DNA from: a virus
Virus record (IMG/VR): IMGVR_UViG_3300032116_016906
Span: 1-37,804 of that record
Reading direction: 5' to 3' (one strand)
Length of the DNA stretch: 37,804 nt
This document shows positions 7,059 through 13,882 of this stretch, piece by piece. The first letter of the stretch is position 1, and every line of letters begins with the position of its first letter. The position numbers and the translations under genes were made by a program. The notes below the pieces were generated by a model. It searched no databases, was not told the DNA's origin, and saw only the letters and a program-made list of their open reading frames with translations.

Positions 7059-7367
7059 TTATTTAGGTATTTGTTTTAACGATTCTAATACTTCCATTTT
7101 TGCTTGCGATGATGCTGCCTGTTGGATAAGTATGTTTACTTGCTTTTGTAAAGTATCTACTTTTGCTGCGTATTGTTGTATAGTAGCATCTTGCTTTGTT
7201 TGAATTTCTTTATTTGACATTTTAATATCAACATAAAGATATCCAATTGCTATCAAAACTATAAACAATAATCCTTTAACAGGATCTTTTGAAAATTCTT
7301 TAAAAGATATGGGTGGTTTTATAGTTCCTGCCACACTGTCAACAACCGTTGATTTTCTTGCTGCCAT
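7059..7367 (-). CDS. Inner-membrane coiled-coil protein, i-spanin candidate
   Basis: A 102-residue protein starting MAARKSTVVDS. A basic and polar N-terminus precedes one membrane helix (about 34-52, LLFIVLIAIGYLYVDIKM) and then a heptad-rich helix running to the end, expected in the periplasm. This is the architecture of inner-membrane spanins. I use ATG 7367 with its A-rich leader (CCAATAACAAA). A TTG twelve codons upstream is in frame but has no comparable leader. The lipoprotein gene follows after two bases. A repeated upstream element at 7391-7420 suggests that transcription of the spanin-to-holin run starts here. Confidence 0.55.
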   Translation of the reverse strand: MAARKSTVVDSVAGTIKPPISFKEFSKDPVKGLLFIVLIAIGYLYVDIKMSNKEIQTKQDATIQQYAAKVDTLQKQVNILIQQAASSQAKMEVLESLKQIPK

Positions 7368-7390
7368 TTTGTTATTGGTTTTAAATTTAA

Positions 7391-7420
7391 AATCTATAAC
7401 CAATTCACTACTATAAATAT
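7391..7420 (-). promoter_or_regulatory. Repeated upstream element, copy A (before i-spanin candidate)
   Basis: On the minus strand ATATTTATAG is followed, after five bases, by AATTGGTTATAGATT. The same two blocks, 25 identical bases apart from a change in spacer length, occur at 10204-10230 before the endolysin gene. This copy lies 23 bases upstream of the ATG at 7367. Two exact copies in front of two lysis genes suggest a phage promoter or regulator site. It does not fit the Bacteroidota TAnnTTTG consensus. Confidence 0.5.
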
Positions 7421-7442
7421 AATTTATTTTTGGATTATGTCA

Positions 7443-8441
7443 CTAATTACTCAATGGTGCTTTAATTGTTGGGTGGGATTGGTAGTTTTCTAAAACAATA
7501 TCATCAGGCATAAACGATTCAATTCCATCTCTAACAAAAACCTTCGGTAGTTCGTATGGCGTTCTACTGATTTGTTCTTTAGCTTGCTCAATATGATTAA
7601 GGTAAAGGTGTGTATCACCCAAATTTCCAATTAATTCATCCGGCATCATACCCACTTCATCGGCTATCATTGTTAATAATAAACCATATGATGCAATATT
7701 GAATGGCAATCCTAAAAATGTGTCCACACTTCGTTGATTCCACATAAGAGATATTGCTCGTCTTTTTACTCCAATTTTATCCAATACATCGTGATATTGT
7801 TTTTCTGTAACGGGTCCTGTGGGGAAATCCATAATGTTTCTATTAGGAATTTTATCCCACAATTCAAGTCTTTCTTTAATAGTTAATTCTCTCGTCCAAC
7901 ATTGGAATCCATAATGACAAGGTGGTAAAACCATTTTATCCAAATCAGACACATTCCATGCACTAACGATTAATCTTCTACTATCTGGATTTGTTGTGAG
8001 TTCGTTTATTAAATTTTCGATTTGGTCTATACCCTTAATATGATTTTTCTCAAATTTAAGATAACCATTTTCATCCCTTTCATTTGTAACTTTTACTTCA
8101 TCCCTTCCACCCCAATCTCTCCACTGCTTTCCATAAATAGGTCCTAACTCACCATCAGTTCTTCCACTCTTTTTATAATCACCATCCCAAATATGATTGT
8201 TGTGTTTATGTAAAAACTCTATGTTAGTATCACCTCTTAAAAACCAAAGTAATTCACTAACAATTTGCTTCCATGCCATCTTCTTTGTTGTGAGTAATGG
8301 GAATCCTTTTTGCATATTGTGGCGGATAGTATATCCAAATACGGATTTAGTACCCGTACCCGTCCTATCTTTCTTTTCGATTCCAAAGTGAATTATTGTT
8401 TCTAACAATTCTTTATATTGCCTATCTAATTCATTTATCAT
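7443..8441 (-). CDS. thyA: Thymidylate synthase
   Basis: A 332-residue ThyA that methylates dUMP to dTMP using methylene-tetrahydrofolate, raising the thymidine pool for phage DNA synthesis. Visible family motifs are KKDRTGTGT near the N-terminus (phosphate-binding Arg), the catalytic Cys175 in LPPCHYGFQ, LMWNQRSVD, LPFNIASYG and GDTHLYLNH. Compared with the roughly 264-residue bacterial enzyme it carries an insertion of about 35 residues right after the catalytic strand (about 183-218, with ERLELWDKIPNRN) and an enlarged small domain. Both changes are in frame and look structural, not intein-like. The start overlaps the SGNH hydrolase stop by ATGA. No dihydrofolate reductase is in the window. 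Confidence 0.97.
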   Translation of the reverse strand: MINELDRQYKELLETIIHFGIEKKDRTGTGTKSVFGYTIRHNMQKGFPLLTTKKMAWKQIVSELLWFLRGDTNIEFLHKHNNHIWDGDYKKSGRTDGELGPIYGKQWRDWGGRDEVKVTNERDENGYLKFEKNHIKGIDQIENLINELTTNPDSRRLIVSAWNVSDLDKMVLPPCHYGFQCWTRELTIKERLELWDKIPNRNIMDFPTGPVTEKQYHDVLDKIGVKRRAISLMWNQRSVDTFLGLPFNIASYGLLLTMIADEVGMMPDELIGNLGDTHLYLNHIEQAKEQISRTPYELPKVFVRDGIESFMPDDIVLENYQSHPTIKAPLSN

Positions 8442-9079
8442 ATTAGTTTTATTTTTTGTGTTCTATTTATATTGTTAAAATGATTAAGTAAAATTTCAGA
8501 TAATTGTTGCTGTCCTTTTTCACTAAAATGCGTATCCATAACTAAACCATTCGTTTCATCTTTTATAAGATCGAGACCGTTTATATGAATAGACATAATT
8601 CTACTATCAAATGCAGTCCAATGGATTATATCTACATTTTTAACAAAGTTAGTAATCATTCGTATCCAACTATTAACCTCATCTACATATCTAAAATTTT
8701 CTCTATTTATTATAATTTGAGATAAAGTTTCCTCTGTGATATTTTTACACTCCAGGTATCTATTTTCATAATTTGGTAGTATAGTAAGCCAACTACCATT
8801 AATGTTCACCAATCTAAATCGTATTGGTGATGACCATCCAAATATAACCAAATCATTTTCTTTTATTTTGTGAGAAACATCACAAAAGGCCTGAAATATT
8901 GAATAATTATCGGATCCGCCTACACCTAAATTTTTTAATTGATAACCCAACTTTTCCGAAATTATATTACCATAAACTTTAGGAACGTACCCTTTCCATT
9001 TTATATAATCGGCAGACCAAGTATAGGCATAATCAAATGGAGCAGTTAAACTATCACCAAATGTCCAAAGAGTCTTCAT
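8438..9079 (-). CDS. SGNH/GDSL-family hydrolase
   Basis: A 213-residue protein with the SGNH blocks: FGDSLT (7-12) with nucleophile Ser10, a Gly-containing block II (LGVGGSDN, 51-58), and DTH (182-184) supplying the Asp/His pair in MDTHFSEKG. The block III Asn is not obvious; GWSSPIRF occupies that place. Family members are esterases or O-acetyl hydrolases acting on lipids or glycans. No signal peptide is present, so it should act in the cytoplasm, for instance removing or placing acyl groups on a glycan, or be carried on the virion. Tail proteins also contain this fold, but here the domain stands alone. Translationally coupled to thymidylate synthase. Confidence 0.8.
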   Translation of the reverse strand: MKTLWTFGDSLTAPFDYAYTWSADYIKWKGYVPKVYGNIISEKLGYQLKNLGVGGSDNYSIFQAFCDVSHKIKENDLVIFGWSSPIRFRLVNINGSWLTILPNYENRYLECKNITEETLSQIIINRENFRYVDEVNSWIRMITNFVKNVDIIHWTAFDSRIMSIHINGLDLIKDETNGLVMDTHFSEKGQQQLSEILLNHFNNINRTQKIKLI

Positions 9080-9088
9080 TTTTTATGA

Positions 9089-9271
9089 TTAATCTTGCTT
9101 TGCAGTGAATGTAAACGCATGATGAATTGGTGTCCAAATACAATAAACGCCAACTGATTCTAAAAAGTTTAAATCCGGAACTACTGATAATAATTGACTG
9201 ACGTATGATATTGCTAACGCAATCACCGATGTGACTATTAAAATGTTTGTAACAACTTTTACTTTATTCAT
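9089..9271 (-). CDS. Small membrane protein (60 aa)
   Basis: A 60-residue protein with one clear membrane helix (about 8-30, LIVTSVIALAISYV) and a second weakly hydrophobic segment (38-55) containing Cys, Trp and two His (CIWTPIHHAF). It is the first gene after the endolysin terminator and is preceded by a possible promoter and inverted repeat (9280-9318). Location between endolysin and spanin-like genes makes a lysis role possible, for example an antiholin or a second holin, but there is no diagnostic motif. Confidence 0.55.
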   Translation of the reverse strand: MNKVKVVTNILIVTSVIALAISYVSQLLSVVPDLNFLESVGVYCIWTPIHHAFTFTAKQD

Positions 9272-9279
9272 ATTTTTTA

Positions 9280-9312
9280 TTTGTCACTAATATAGGAAAA
9301 ATTTGTGACAAA
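9280..9312. promoter_or_regulatory. Inverted repeat TTTGTCAC-N17-GTGACAAA
   Basis: Perfect eight-base arms at 9280-9287 and 9305-9312 flank 17 bases. The second arm is itself part of an eleven-base odd palindrome, TTTGTGACAAA (9302-9312). The site lies between the endolysin terminator and the 60-residue membrane-protein gene, overlapping a possible promoter. Its form suits a dimeric repressor or activator; no regulator gene with an obvious match is in the window. Confidence 0.45.
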
Positions 9313-9318
9313 ACCAAA
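9287..9318 (-). promoter_or_regulatory. Possible Bacteroidota-type promoter before the 60-aa membrane protein
   Basis: Minus strand: TTTG (9318..9315), 20 bases, then TATATTAG (9294..9287), a partial match to the Bacteroidota -7 element TAnnTTTG. It lies just after the endolysin terminator, where a new start would be needed for the thymidylate synthase and lysis genes. The inverted repeat at 9280-9312 overlaps it and could control it. Confidence 0.35.
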
Positions 9319-9323
9319 TAAAA

Positions 9324-9344
9324 AAGGGAGTATTTAACTCCCCT
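9324..9344 (-). terminator. Rho-independent terminator after the endolysin gene
   Basis: On the minus strand GGGAGT and ACTCCC (9342..9337 with 9331..9326) pair around a five-base loop and run into six T residues. The hairpin begins seven bases after the endolysin stop codon at 9349, so it ends that transcript. It is very like the terminator at 2505-2534. Confidence 0.85.
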
Positions 9345-9348
9345 TCTC

Positions 9349-10179
9349 TTATGCCAATAAATGATAATATTCTTTAAAATGTTTTATTCTATCGGGTAAC
9401 CCAATAGTTCCACCATTAACACATTTAGTTACGGATGTTACTGCTGCATCAGATGCATCGGTACACCTACCTAAACAATTTTTACTAAAAAACCATGCTG
9501 CTGAAAGTAGTGGATATTTGCTTGCAACCAAATCAGGATTACTAACTATATCTTCACCAATTGCTTTACCGAATGCGGTGTAGTTATCCTTTCCGGTCAA
9601 TTGGATATATCCCCGACCACGGAATTTGTATCCTTCTCCAGATGATTCCGGTCCGTTACCCATGCGATTACCATAAACTAAATTTGCAATTTTTTCAGGC
9701 TTACGTTCATAATCCTTTGCTTTTACATCCGTTGGAAAATACTTTTTGAATATACCCATCAAACCCTTTGCTGAATAGTTTAGATTTTCTTGTGTTACTT
9801 TAAATCCACCACTTTCGTGTCCACATTGTGCCAAAAAGTGTGCCAATTTTAACGGAGTATCTATTTTGAATTTTGCTGCTGTATCTGGAATCTGTGCAAT
9901 CACTACATCAGGAATGTGTCCTTTAAGTTTATCTAACTTTAATCCACCGACAGATGCTATCGGTGTAGGTGATGGCGTTGTTGGTGCTACGGGCTTTCCC
10001 ATAATCATTTCCCAAGTTTTAGGGCCAACTATTCCATCGGGAGTAAGACCATGTTTTAATTGGAATGCCTTAACCGCTTCTTCGGTTTTAGGTCCAAAAT
10101 TAGTAACTGCTGGAGTAATTCCTAATTTCTCCTGCATTAACTTTACATTTTCGTTATTATCACCTCTTTTTAAAAGCAT
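9349..10179 (-). CDS. Endolysin: PG-binding domain plus GH19 muramidase/chitinase domain
   Basis: A 276-residue modular endolysin. Residues 1-62 are a PG_binding_1 three-helix domain (LKRGDNNENVKLMQEKLG, then TPDGIVGPKTW). A Pro/Thr linker (63-76) leads to a GH19 catalytic domain (about 85-276). The general acid is Glu122 in CGHESGGF. KFRGRGYIQLTGKDNY (185-200) and the downstream NGG (255-257) are standard GH19 landmarks. It would cleave peptidoglycan glycan strands at lysis. There is no signal peptide, so it needs the holin for export. It has its own terminator just downstream and a copy of the repeated upstream element (10204-10230), so it can be transcribed as a single gene. Confidence 0.93.
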   Translation of the reverse strand: MLLKRGDNNENVKLMQEKLGITPAVTNFGPKTEEAVKAFQLKHGLTPDGIVGPKTWEMIMGKPVAPTTPSPTPIASVGGLKLDKLKGHIPDVVIAQIPDTAAKFKIDTPLKLAHFLAQCGHESGGFKVTQENLNYSAKGLMGIFKKYFPTDVKAKDYERKPEKIANLVYGNRMGNGPESSGEGYKFRGRGYIQLTGKDNYTAFGKAIGEDIVSNPDLVASKYPLLSAAWFFSKNCLGRCTDASDAAVTSVTKCVNGGTIGLPDRIKHFKEYYHLLA

Positions 10180-10203
10180 ACTTAAATAATTTTATTGTTA
10201 TAT

Positions 10204-10230
10204 AATCTATAACCAATTTTCTATAAATAT
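10204..10230 (-). promoter_or_regulatory. Repeated upstream element, copy B (before endolysin)
   Basis: Minus strand: ATATTTATAG, two bases, then AATTGGTTATAGATT. This matches copy A at 7391-7420 exactly in both blocks, with a three-base difference in the spacer. It lies 24 bases upstream of the endolysin ATG and directly after the ParB-like gene. Weaker relatives with TTGGT plus an AT-rich block lie before the genes at 14756, 17238 and 22782. Confidence 0.5.
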
Positions 10231-10234
10231 AAAA

Positions 10235-11239
10235 TTATTTTGTTATTGGTGATGGGCCACCCGCTGCGCCTGTATCTGCAGCTTTTGCTCTTATTCCAAT
10301 GTGTTCTGCGAAATCATTTGAACGTTTTACAAGAGGAACAATTGGTTCATCAATTACTCTAACGTTCATTGGAATTTGTTTATCAGGATTTGCTGCATTG
10401 TGTGCAACTACAGCTGCCCATCTATGGTGTCCATCTAAAACATATCCATCATTGGAAACGTATATAGGTGCTGTTATTTTTGCGTATGCTGGGTGTTTTG
10501 GATCATCCAACACTTTACTCATACCTGCAACTTTAACCCCTACAAGTTCACTCTGTGTTGCTTTGAGGCGGTCTGGCGGCACTGATTGTGGTTCTGATAC
10601 TTTTATTCCCTGCTTATTTAACATTTGTTTGAAAAATTCTTCAGTATCTGCTTCACCATTTTCATCCTTTGGAAGTTTATCGGCAGGTGAGCCGGGTCTT
10701 GGCGTTCCTTTGAATTGCGGCATATCTGCTCTTTCAATTCCTTTGTTTCCATCGCAATATAAATTTGTTCCAGGAATACTTACTTTACACAAATTAAAGT
10801 TAGGAGCCTTTTCACCTTTAGCCTTTGCTTCCGATCCCATTTTGGCTAGGTCATCTATAACGGTTGATATCTTTTGTCTTTCTATTGGTGGAACCTCTGA
10901 AAGTGTTTTCTTTGATGTATCTATTCCCGGCATCAAAGATTTTAATTTCATATCATTGTTGCCAGATTTTGCAGGTTCCTTTTCTGCGGAGGATTTGAAG
11001 TCAGTTGCACCTATTTTTGGTGCCTGTTTTTGCTGTCCTTGTGGTTTTTGTAATGGAGGTGCTGATGGAGTTTCACCTTTTGGGATTTGTCCATTATTTG
11101 CCGCTTTTGTTTTTTCTACCTCGGCCGGTGTAGGTTTGTCGTGTTTAGTCGGGTCCATCTTTTTTACCATATAGACGTTCCCTGTCTTTTTATTTTTTAC
11201 GACATCATCTTCCCTTAATAGGTCTTTTAATTTTATCAT
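10235..11239 (-). CDS. Phage protein with ParB-like DGHHR motif and disordered linker
   Basis: A 334-residue protein. The C-terminal part (about 230-310) contains a ParB/Srx-like pattern: APIYVSNDGYVLDGHHRWAA, with DGHHR at 269-273, the phosphate/nucleotide-binding motif of that superfamily, which includes nucleases and kinases. Residues 30-95 are Pro/Lys/Gln-rich and probably disordered. Residues 95-104 (NDMKLKSLMP) nearly repeat a motif in the HAD protein at 21261. It begins with a short amphipathic tag (MIKLKDLLRE). Unlike most genes here, it has a Shine-Dalgarno-like AGGGGAGA seven bases before the ATG. A virion or DNA-handling role is plausible but not shown. Confidence 0.65.
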   Translation of the reverse strand: MIKLKDLLREDDVVKNKKTGNVYMVKKMDPTKHDKPTPAEVEKTKAANNGQIPKGETPSAPPLQKPQGQQKQAPKIGATDFKSSAEKEPAKSGNNDMKLKSLMPGIDTSKKTLSEVPPIERQKISTVIDDLAKMGSEAKAKGEKAPNFNLCKVSIPGTNLYCDGNKGIERADMPQFKGTPRPGSPADKLPKDENGEADTEEFFKQMLNKQGIKVSEPQSVPPDRLKATQSELVGVKVAGMSKVLDDPKHPAYAKITAPIYVSNDGYVLDGHHRWAAVVAHNAANPDKQIPMNVRVIDEPIVPLVKRSNDFAEHIGIRAKAADTGAAGGPSPITK

Positions 11240-11241
11240 TT

Positions 11242-11370
11242 TTATCTCCCCTGTCCACGATAGTTTTTTTCTGATCTATCATGTTTGTTATATGATTTTC
11301 TTGCTTTACCACCTTTACGTTTGCCGAAACTCATTTTACGGGAATCACCTAAACTCTTTCCTTTTGCCAT
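11242..11370 (-). CDS. Protamine-like very basic small protein (42 aa)
   Basis: A 42-residue protein, MAKGKSLGDSRKMSFGKR and so on, with 15 Lys/Arg, eight Gly, and no hydrophobic core. It resembles a protamine or ribosomal-type basic tail and would bind nucleic acid or another polyanion non-specifically. It is too short for a domain call. ATG 11370 to TAA 11242; the stop is followed two bases later by the ATG of the ParB-like gene. The GGGGAGA near its end doubles as the ribosome site for that gene. It neighbours another Lys-rich protein (11401-11610). Confidence 0.75.
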   Translation of the reverse strand: MAKGKSLGDSRKMSFGKRKGGKARKSYNKHDRSEKNYRGQGR

Positions 11371-11400
11371 TATTTTCCGATTTACTTTACACTAAATTCG

Positions 11401-11610
11401 TTATTGCTTCTTTTTAGCTTTAGGTTTTTTTACCTTTGCTTCAACTTTTTCTGTCACATTTTTAACTTTTGCAGTTGTTTTCTTTACTTTTTCAACTTGC
11501 TTTTTTACTTGTGCAGCTTTTTCGTTTACATTTTCAATAACGTTTTCGGCCTGATTTGTTACCTCTTCAACCTTACTAAAGATGTTTTTGATGAATGAAA
11601 ATAATCCCAT
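11401..11610 (-). CDS. Small amphipathic helical, Lys-rich protein (69 aa)
   Basis: A 69-residue protein beginning MGLFSFIKNIFSK, an amphipathic, probably membrane-touching helix. It continues as one long helix with Val/Ala heptads (about 14-58) and a basic tail (KKPKAKKKQ). The repeating VEKVKK and VEAKVK units recall apolipoprotein-like or YtxH-like proteins. It follows the ferredoxin gene after 53 bases, with an A-rich leader (AAAACAAAACA). I do not recognise the family and assign no function. Confidence 0.6.
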   Translation of the reverse strand: MGLFSFIKNIFSKVEEVTNQAENVIENVNEKAAQVKKQVEKVKKTTAKVKNVTEKVEAKVKKPKAKKKQ

Positions 11611-11663
11611 TGTTTTGTTTTTTAAGTGAACAATTTATTAGTAAATATAAATATATAAAAAAA

Positions 11664-11972
11664 TTAGTTAAAATCTAATCCATAAAACTCATAATTTTTA
11701 TGTACGGATTCCACATCCCCCATTAATATTGCTTCATTTTCATCTCTGTATATTGCATCGACGGGACATTCCGGTATACACGCTCCGCAATTTATACAAA
11801 TTATTGGATTTATGTATAGTTGTTTATCTTCCAAATCTTCTTTCGACATTGATTTAACTTCTTCTGCAGTTTTATCCGTATAAATTGGTCCATTAATACA
11901 ATCAACAGGGCAAACATTTACACAAGCCGTATCAACACATCCAATACAATTTTTACCAATTATAAAACTCAT
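11664..11972 (-). CDS. FdxA-type 7Fe/8Fe ferredoxin
   Basis: A 102-residue ferredoxin with nine Cys. The first set is C9-x2-C12-x4-C17-x3-C21-P with an extra C25 (CIGCVDTACVNVCPVDC), the FdxA layout. The second is C59-x2-C62-x2-C65-x3-C69-P (CINCGACIPECP), a classical [4Fe-4S] motif. Between them is a charged insertion (about 32-52), longer than usual. It would pass low-potential electrons in the cytoplasm. No obvious partner is in the window, since the 2OG oxygenase needs none; a phage ribonucleotide reductase or radical-SAM enzyme elsewhere would be candidates. It follows the nucleotidyltransferase gene after three bases. The sequence is complete and all ligands are present, so it should be functional. 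Confidence 0.93.
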   Translation of the reverse strand: MSFIIGKNCIGCVDTACVNVCPVDCINGPIYTDKTAEEVKSMSKEDLEDKQLYINPIICINCGACIPECPVDAIYRDENEAILMGDVESVHKNYEFYGLDFN

Positions 11973-11975
11973 AAA

Positions 11976-12404
11976 TTATTTTATTAACCAAGACGATGAT
12001 TGAATTTTATCACCCAATCCAAACACCATTTCTATACCTAATTTTGTACATACATCTTTTTCTGCAATCGTATCAGATGTTTGATCTCCACCATTTGTAA
12101 ATAAAAATCTTTGATATTGGTCTTTCATTTGTTTATAAATAAATTCTATTGTATTATCAACTTGCCTATTTGTATCTATTGAAATGATTACATCATCAAC
12201 ACATTTTATGTTTTTCAAAATAGTTCTCCTTTCATCCTGATTCATAAACTCTTTAGACCCCTTCAAACTCCTTTGATAATCATTATTTACAATCACAAAT
12301 AGATAATCACCCAATGATTTTGACCTATTTAGATATTCTACATGTCCTTTATGTATTGGATTAAAATACCCACTAGCTATAACCAACGTTTTAATCTTCT
12401 CCAT
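11976..12404 (-). CDS. HxGH nucleotidyltransferase (HldE-C/TagD-like)
   Basis: A 142-residue cytidylyltransferase-like protein. The start (TLVIASGYFNPIHKGHVEYL) contains the HxGH motif (18-21) that binds the NTP phosphates, and IQSSSW near the C-terminus is the matching ISSS/T-type motif. The family activates sugar- or alcohol-phosphates, for example heptose-1-phosphate (ATP) or glycerol-3-phosphate (CTP). Given the GHMP kinase of HddA type at 15660, a heptose-like activation route is attractive, but the substrate is not readable from sequence. It overlaps the upstream 81-residue gene by 14 bases. Confidence 0.82.
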   Translation of the reverse strand: MEKIKTLVIASGYFNPIHKGHVEYLNRSKSLGDYLFVIVNNDYQRSLKGSKEFMNQDERRTILKNIKCVDDVIISIDTNRQVDNTIEFIYKQMKDQYQRFLFTNGGDQTSDTIAEKDVCTKLGIEMVFGLGDKIQSSSWLIK

Positions 12405-12636
12405 AAAGTGAAAAACGTTTTACAGGTACTTCCACTTCTTCTTCTCTAATTATTTCGACAGTTCCTTTTCTTGCTTCAATGTAAAAGTTGGTATCGCCAT
12501 TTTGTTGATACCAAGCTTCTAATCCATCTGTTAGGGATGGGTAGATAGTTTTACCCCCATCGGCAAACACCCATCTATCACCCGGTGGTACTCTTTTAAG
12601 AACTAACTCTTTTTCTTGTTTAATCTCTGTGTCCAT
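12391..12636 (-). CDS. Hypothetical protein (81 aa)
   Basis: An 81-residue acidic protein without membrane segments, starting MDTEIKQEKELVLKRV. A central GDRWVFADGGKTIYPSLTDG block with aromatic and Gly residues and a terminal strand-rich part suggest a small beta domain. I do not recognise it. The ATG at 12636 is chosen over a TTG five codons upstream; the frame overlaps the preceding glycosyltransferase-like gene by 17 bases and the following nucleotidyltransferase by 14. Confidence 0.55.
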   Translation of the reverse strand: MDTEIKQEKELVLKRVPPGDRWVFADGGKTIYPSLTDGLEAWYQQNGDTNFYIEARKGTVEIIREEEVEVPVKRFSLYGED

Positions 12637-13882
12637 ATAATATAAATTCAATTAGTTTATCACAATTTTTAGGCCCTTCTAAATATTTCATAAATTGATT
12701 AAAATTATTTTGCATTTTATCACCATACAATTTTTTAAATTCCAAATGCGTTTCATTTAAATCGGAATTATTTTCTTTGTATATATTTAAAACGTGCTCT
12801 ATACTTTTATCTATGGAATTTTTATAATTTTCAGATATTTCTTCATCTGAATTTACTTTGTCAAATTCAAAAAATTCCGTATTCATAAACCAAAATCCCA
12901 ATTTATGCAATTCTAAAAAATTATACGGATTCATATCGACTATAAATGGAATATTGAGTTTAGAAAACAAAATAGCTTTTAACGTTTTCTCCGTTATATA
13001 CTGTCTATTTTTTGAATTACACGGCCAATAGAAATTGGAATAGTTTGTAGTTTCAAATAAAAAAGCACATGCCGATGTTAGATAATCGGTATACGTTGAA
13101 TAGTGATTCTTTTCCCAACCCGTCGTATAGTGTATCGTTATTAAATCTGTTAAGAACTTTGGTTTAGTTCCTATGGTATCGTAAATTTCTACTAAATCAT
13201 TTGGAACTCCATTTTTTACAAACTTATCAATGATTTCATTATACAAATCATCTCTTTGGGGTTTATAATTCTTTTTTAAATATAATCCAATTAAATTCTG
13301 CTTGTCAACTTTAAAATATCTGTATGATAAAAAATCAAATCCGTAAATATAATAAAAGTATAATAAATTCAAAAATGGTTCATAGTAAAAATTAGTATGA
13401 TTGTGACCGAATGCACCTGAAGATATAACTTTATGGTTATTTAAAAAATTCAAAATTCTATCATCTGCTTCGTGAAATGCTTCATTTACATTCAGATATA
13501 TGACTTCTAAAATGTTTTTATCAGGAGATTCAAATTGTGATTCATCAAATCCTATTGGGAAAAATTGTCTAACAAAAAGATATACTTTATCATATCCAAA
13601 CTTATTTATCTGCTCTTTTGCAAACTCAAAGTTTTCTTTCATAAATCCATATCCTATTTGGGATATTTTATAGTCTATTTCTACATCTTTGAATTTGAAA
13701 GAATAATGTCCTTCTATATTTTCCAATAACTGCTCTTTATTTTCGGACCAATTGAGTACAGGTGAGTGAAAAGGACGTTCATCTCTGATAATATCATATC
13801 CTCTATTTACCATATATGGTTTTAGATATGTTAACATCATAGAATCTCTATCCAATCCGGATATAAATAATACTTTTTTCAT
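12620..13882 (-). CDS. Glycosyltransferase-like protein with ITEKT domain
   Basis: A 420-residue protein. The C-terminal 125 residues carry YITEKTLKAI, then PFIVDMNPYNFLELHKLGF, a pattern (TEKT, PFI, L-x-x-L-x-x-x-GF) also present at the end of the fused protein at 17272. A similar arrangement of nucleotide-sugar-binding residues occurs in fucosyltransferase-like GT-B domains, so a glycan role is inferred. The N-terminal 280 residues are aromatic- and Asn-rich and unrecognised. The start forms a TAATG junction with the upstream methyltransferase, indicating coupled translation. No secretion signal. Confidence 0.55.
   Translation of the reverse strand: MKKVLFISGLDRDSMMLTYLKPYMVNRGYDIIRDERPFHSPVLNWSENKEQLLENIEGHYSFKFKDVEIDYKISQIGYGFMKENFEFAKEQINKFGYDKVYLFVRQFFPIGFDESQFESPDKNILEVIYLNVNEAFHEADDRILNFLNNHKVISSGAFGHNHTNFYYEPFLNLLYFYYIYGFDFLSYRYFKVDKQNLIGLYLKKNYKPQRDDLYNEIIDKFVKNGVPNDLVEIYDTIGTKPKFLTDLITIHYTTGWEKNHYSTYTDYLTSACAFLFETTNYSNFYWPCNSKNRQYITEKTLKAILFSKLNIPFIVDMNPYNFLELHKLGFWFMNTEFFEFDKVNSDEEISENYKNSIDKSIEHVLNIYKENNSDLNETHLEFKKLYGDKMQNNFNQFMKYLEGPKNCDKLIEFILYGHRD

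Noticed and set aside
7790-7900. Insertion after the catalytic strand of thymidylate synthase as an intein or intron
   Set aside because: It is only about 35 residues, in frame, with no splice or endonuclease motifs; a loop insertion explains it.
7411-10230. TATAAATA on the plus strand (7412-7419 and 10222-10229), the T4 late-promoter consensus
   Set aside because: It points away from every gene nearby. The minus-strand reading of the same sites is treated as part of the repeated upstream element instead.
10299-11174. A 291-codon open frame on the plus strand opposite the ParB-like gene
   Set aside because: It is an antisense shadow, low in charge and rich in Cys/Ser/Phe, with no leader or recognisable motif, while the minus-strand protein has the DGHHR motif, a ribosome site and normal neighbours.
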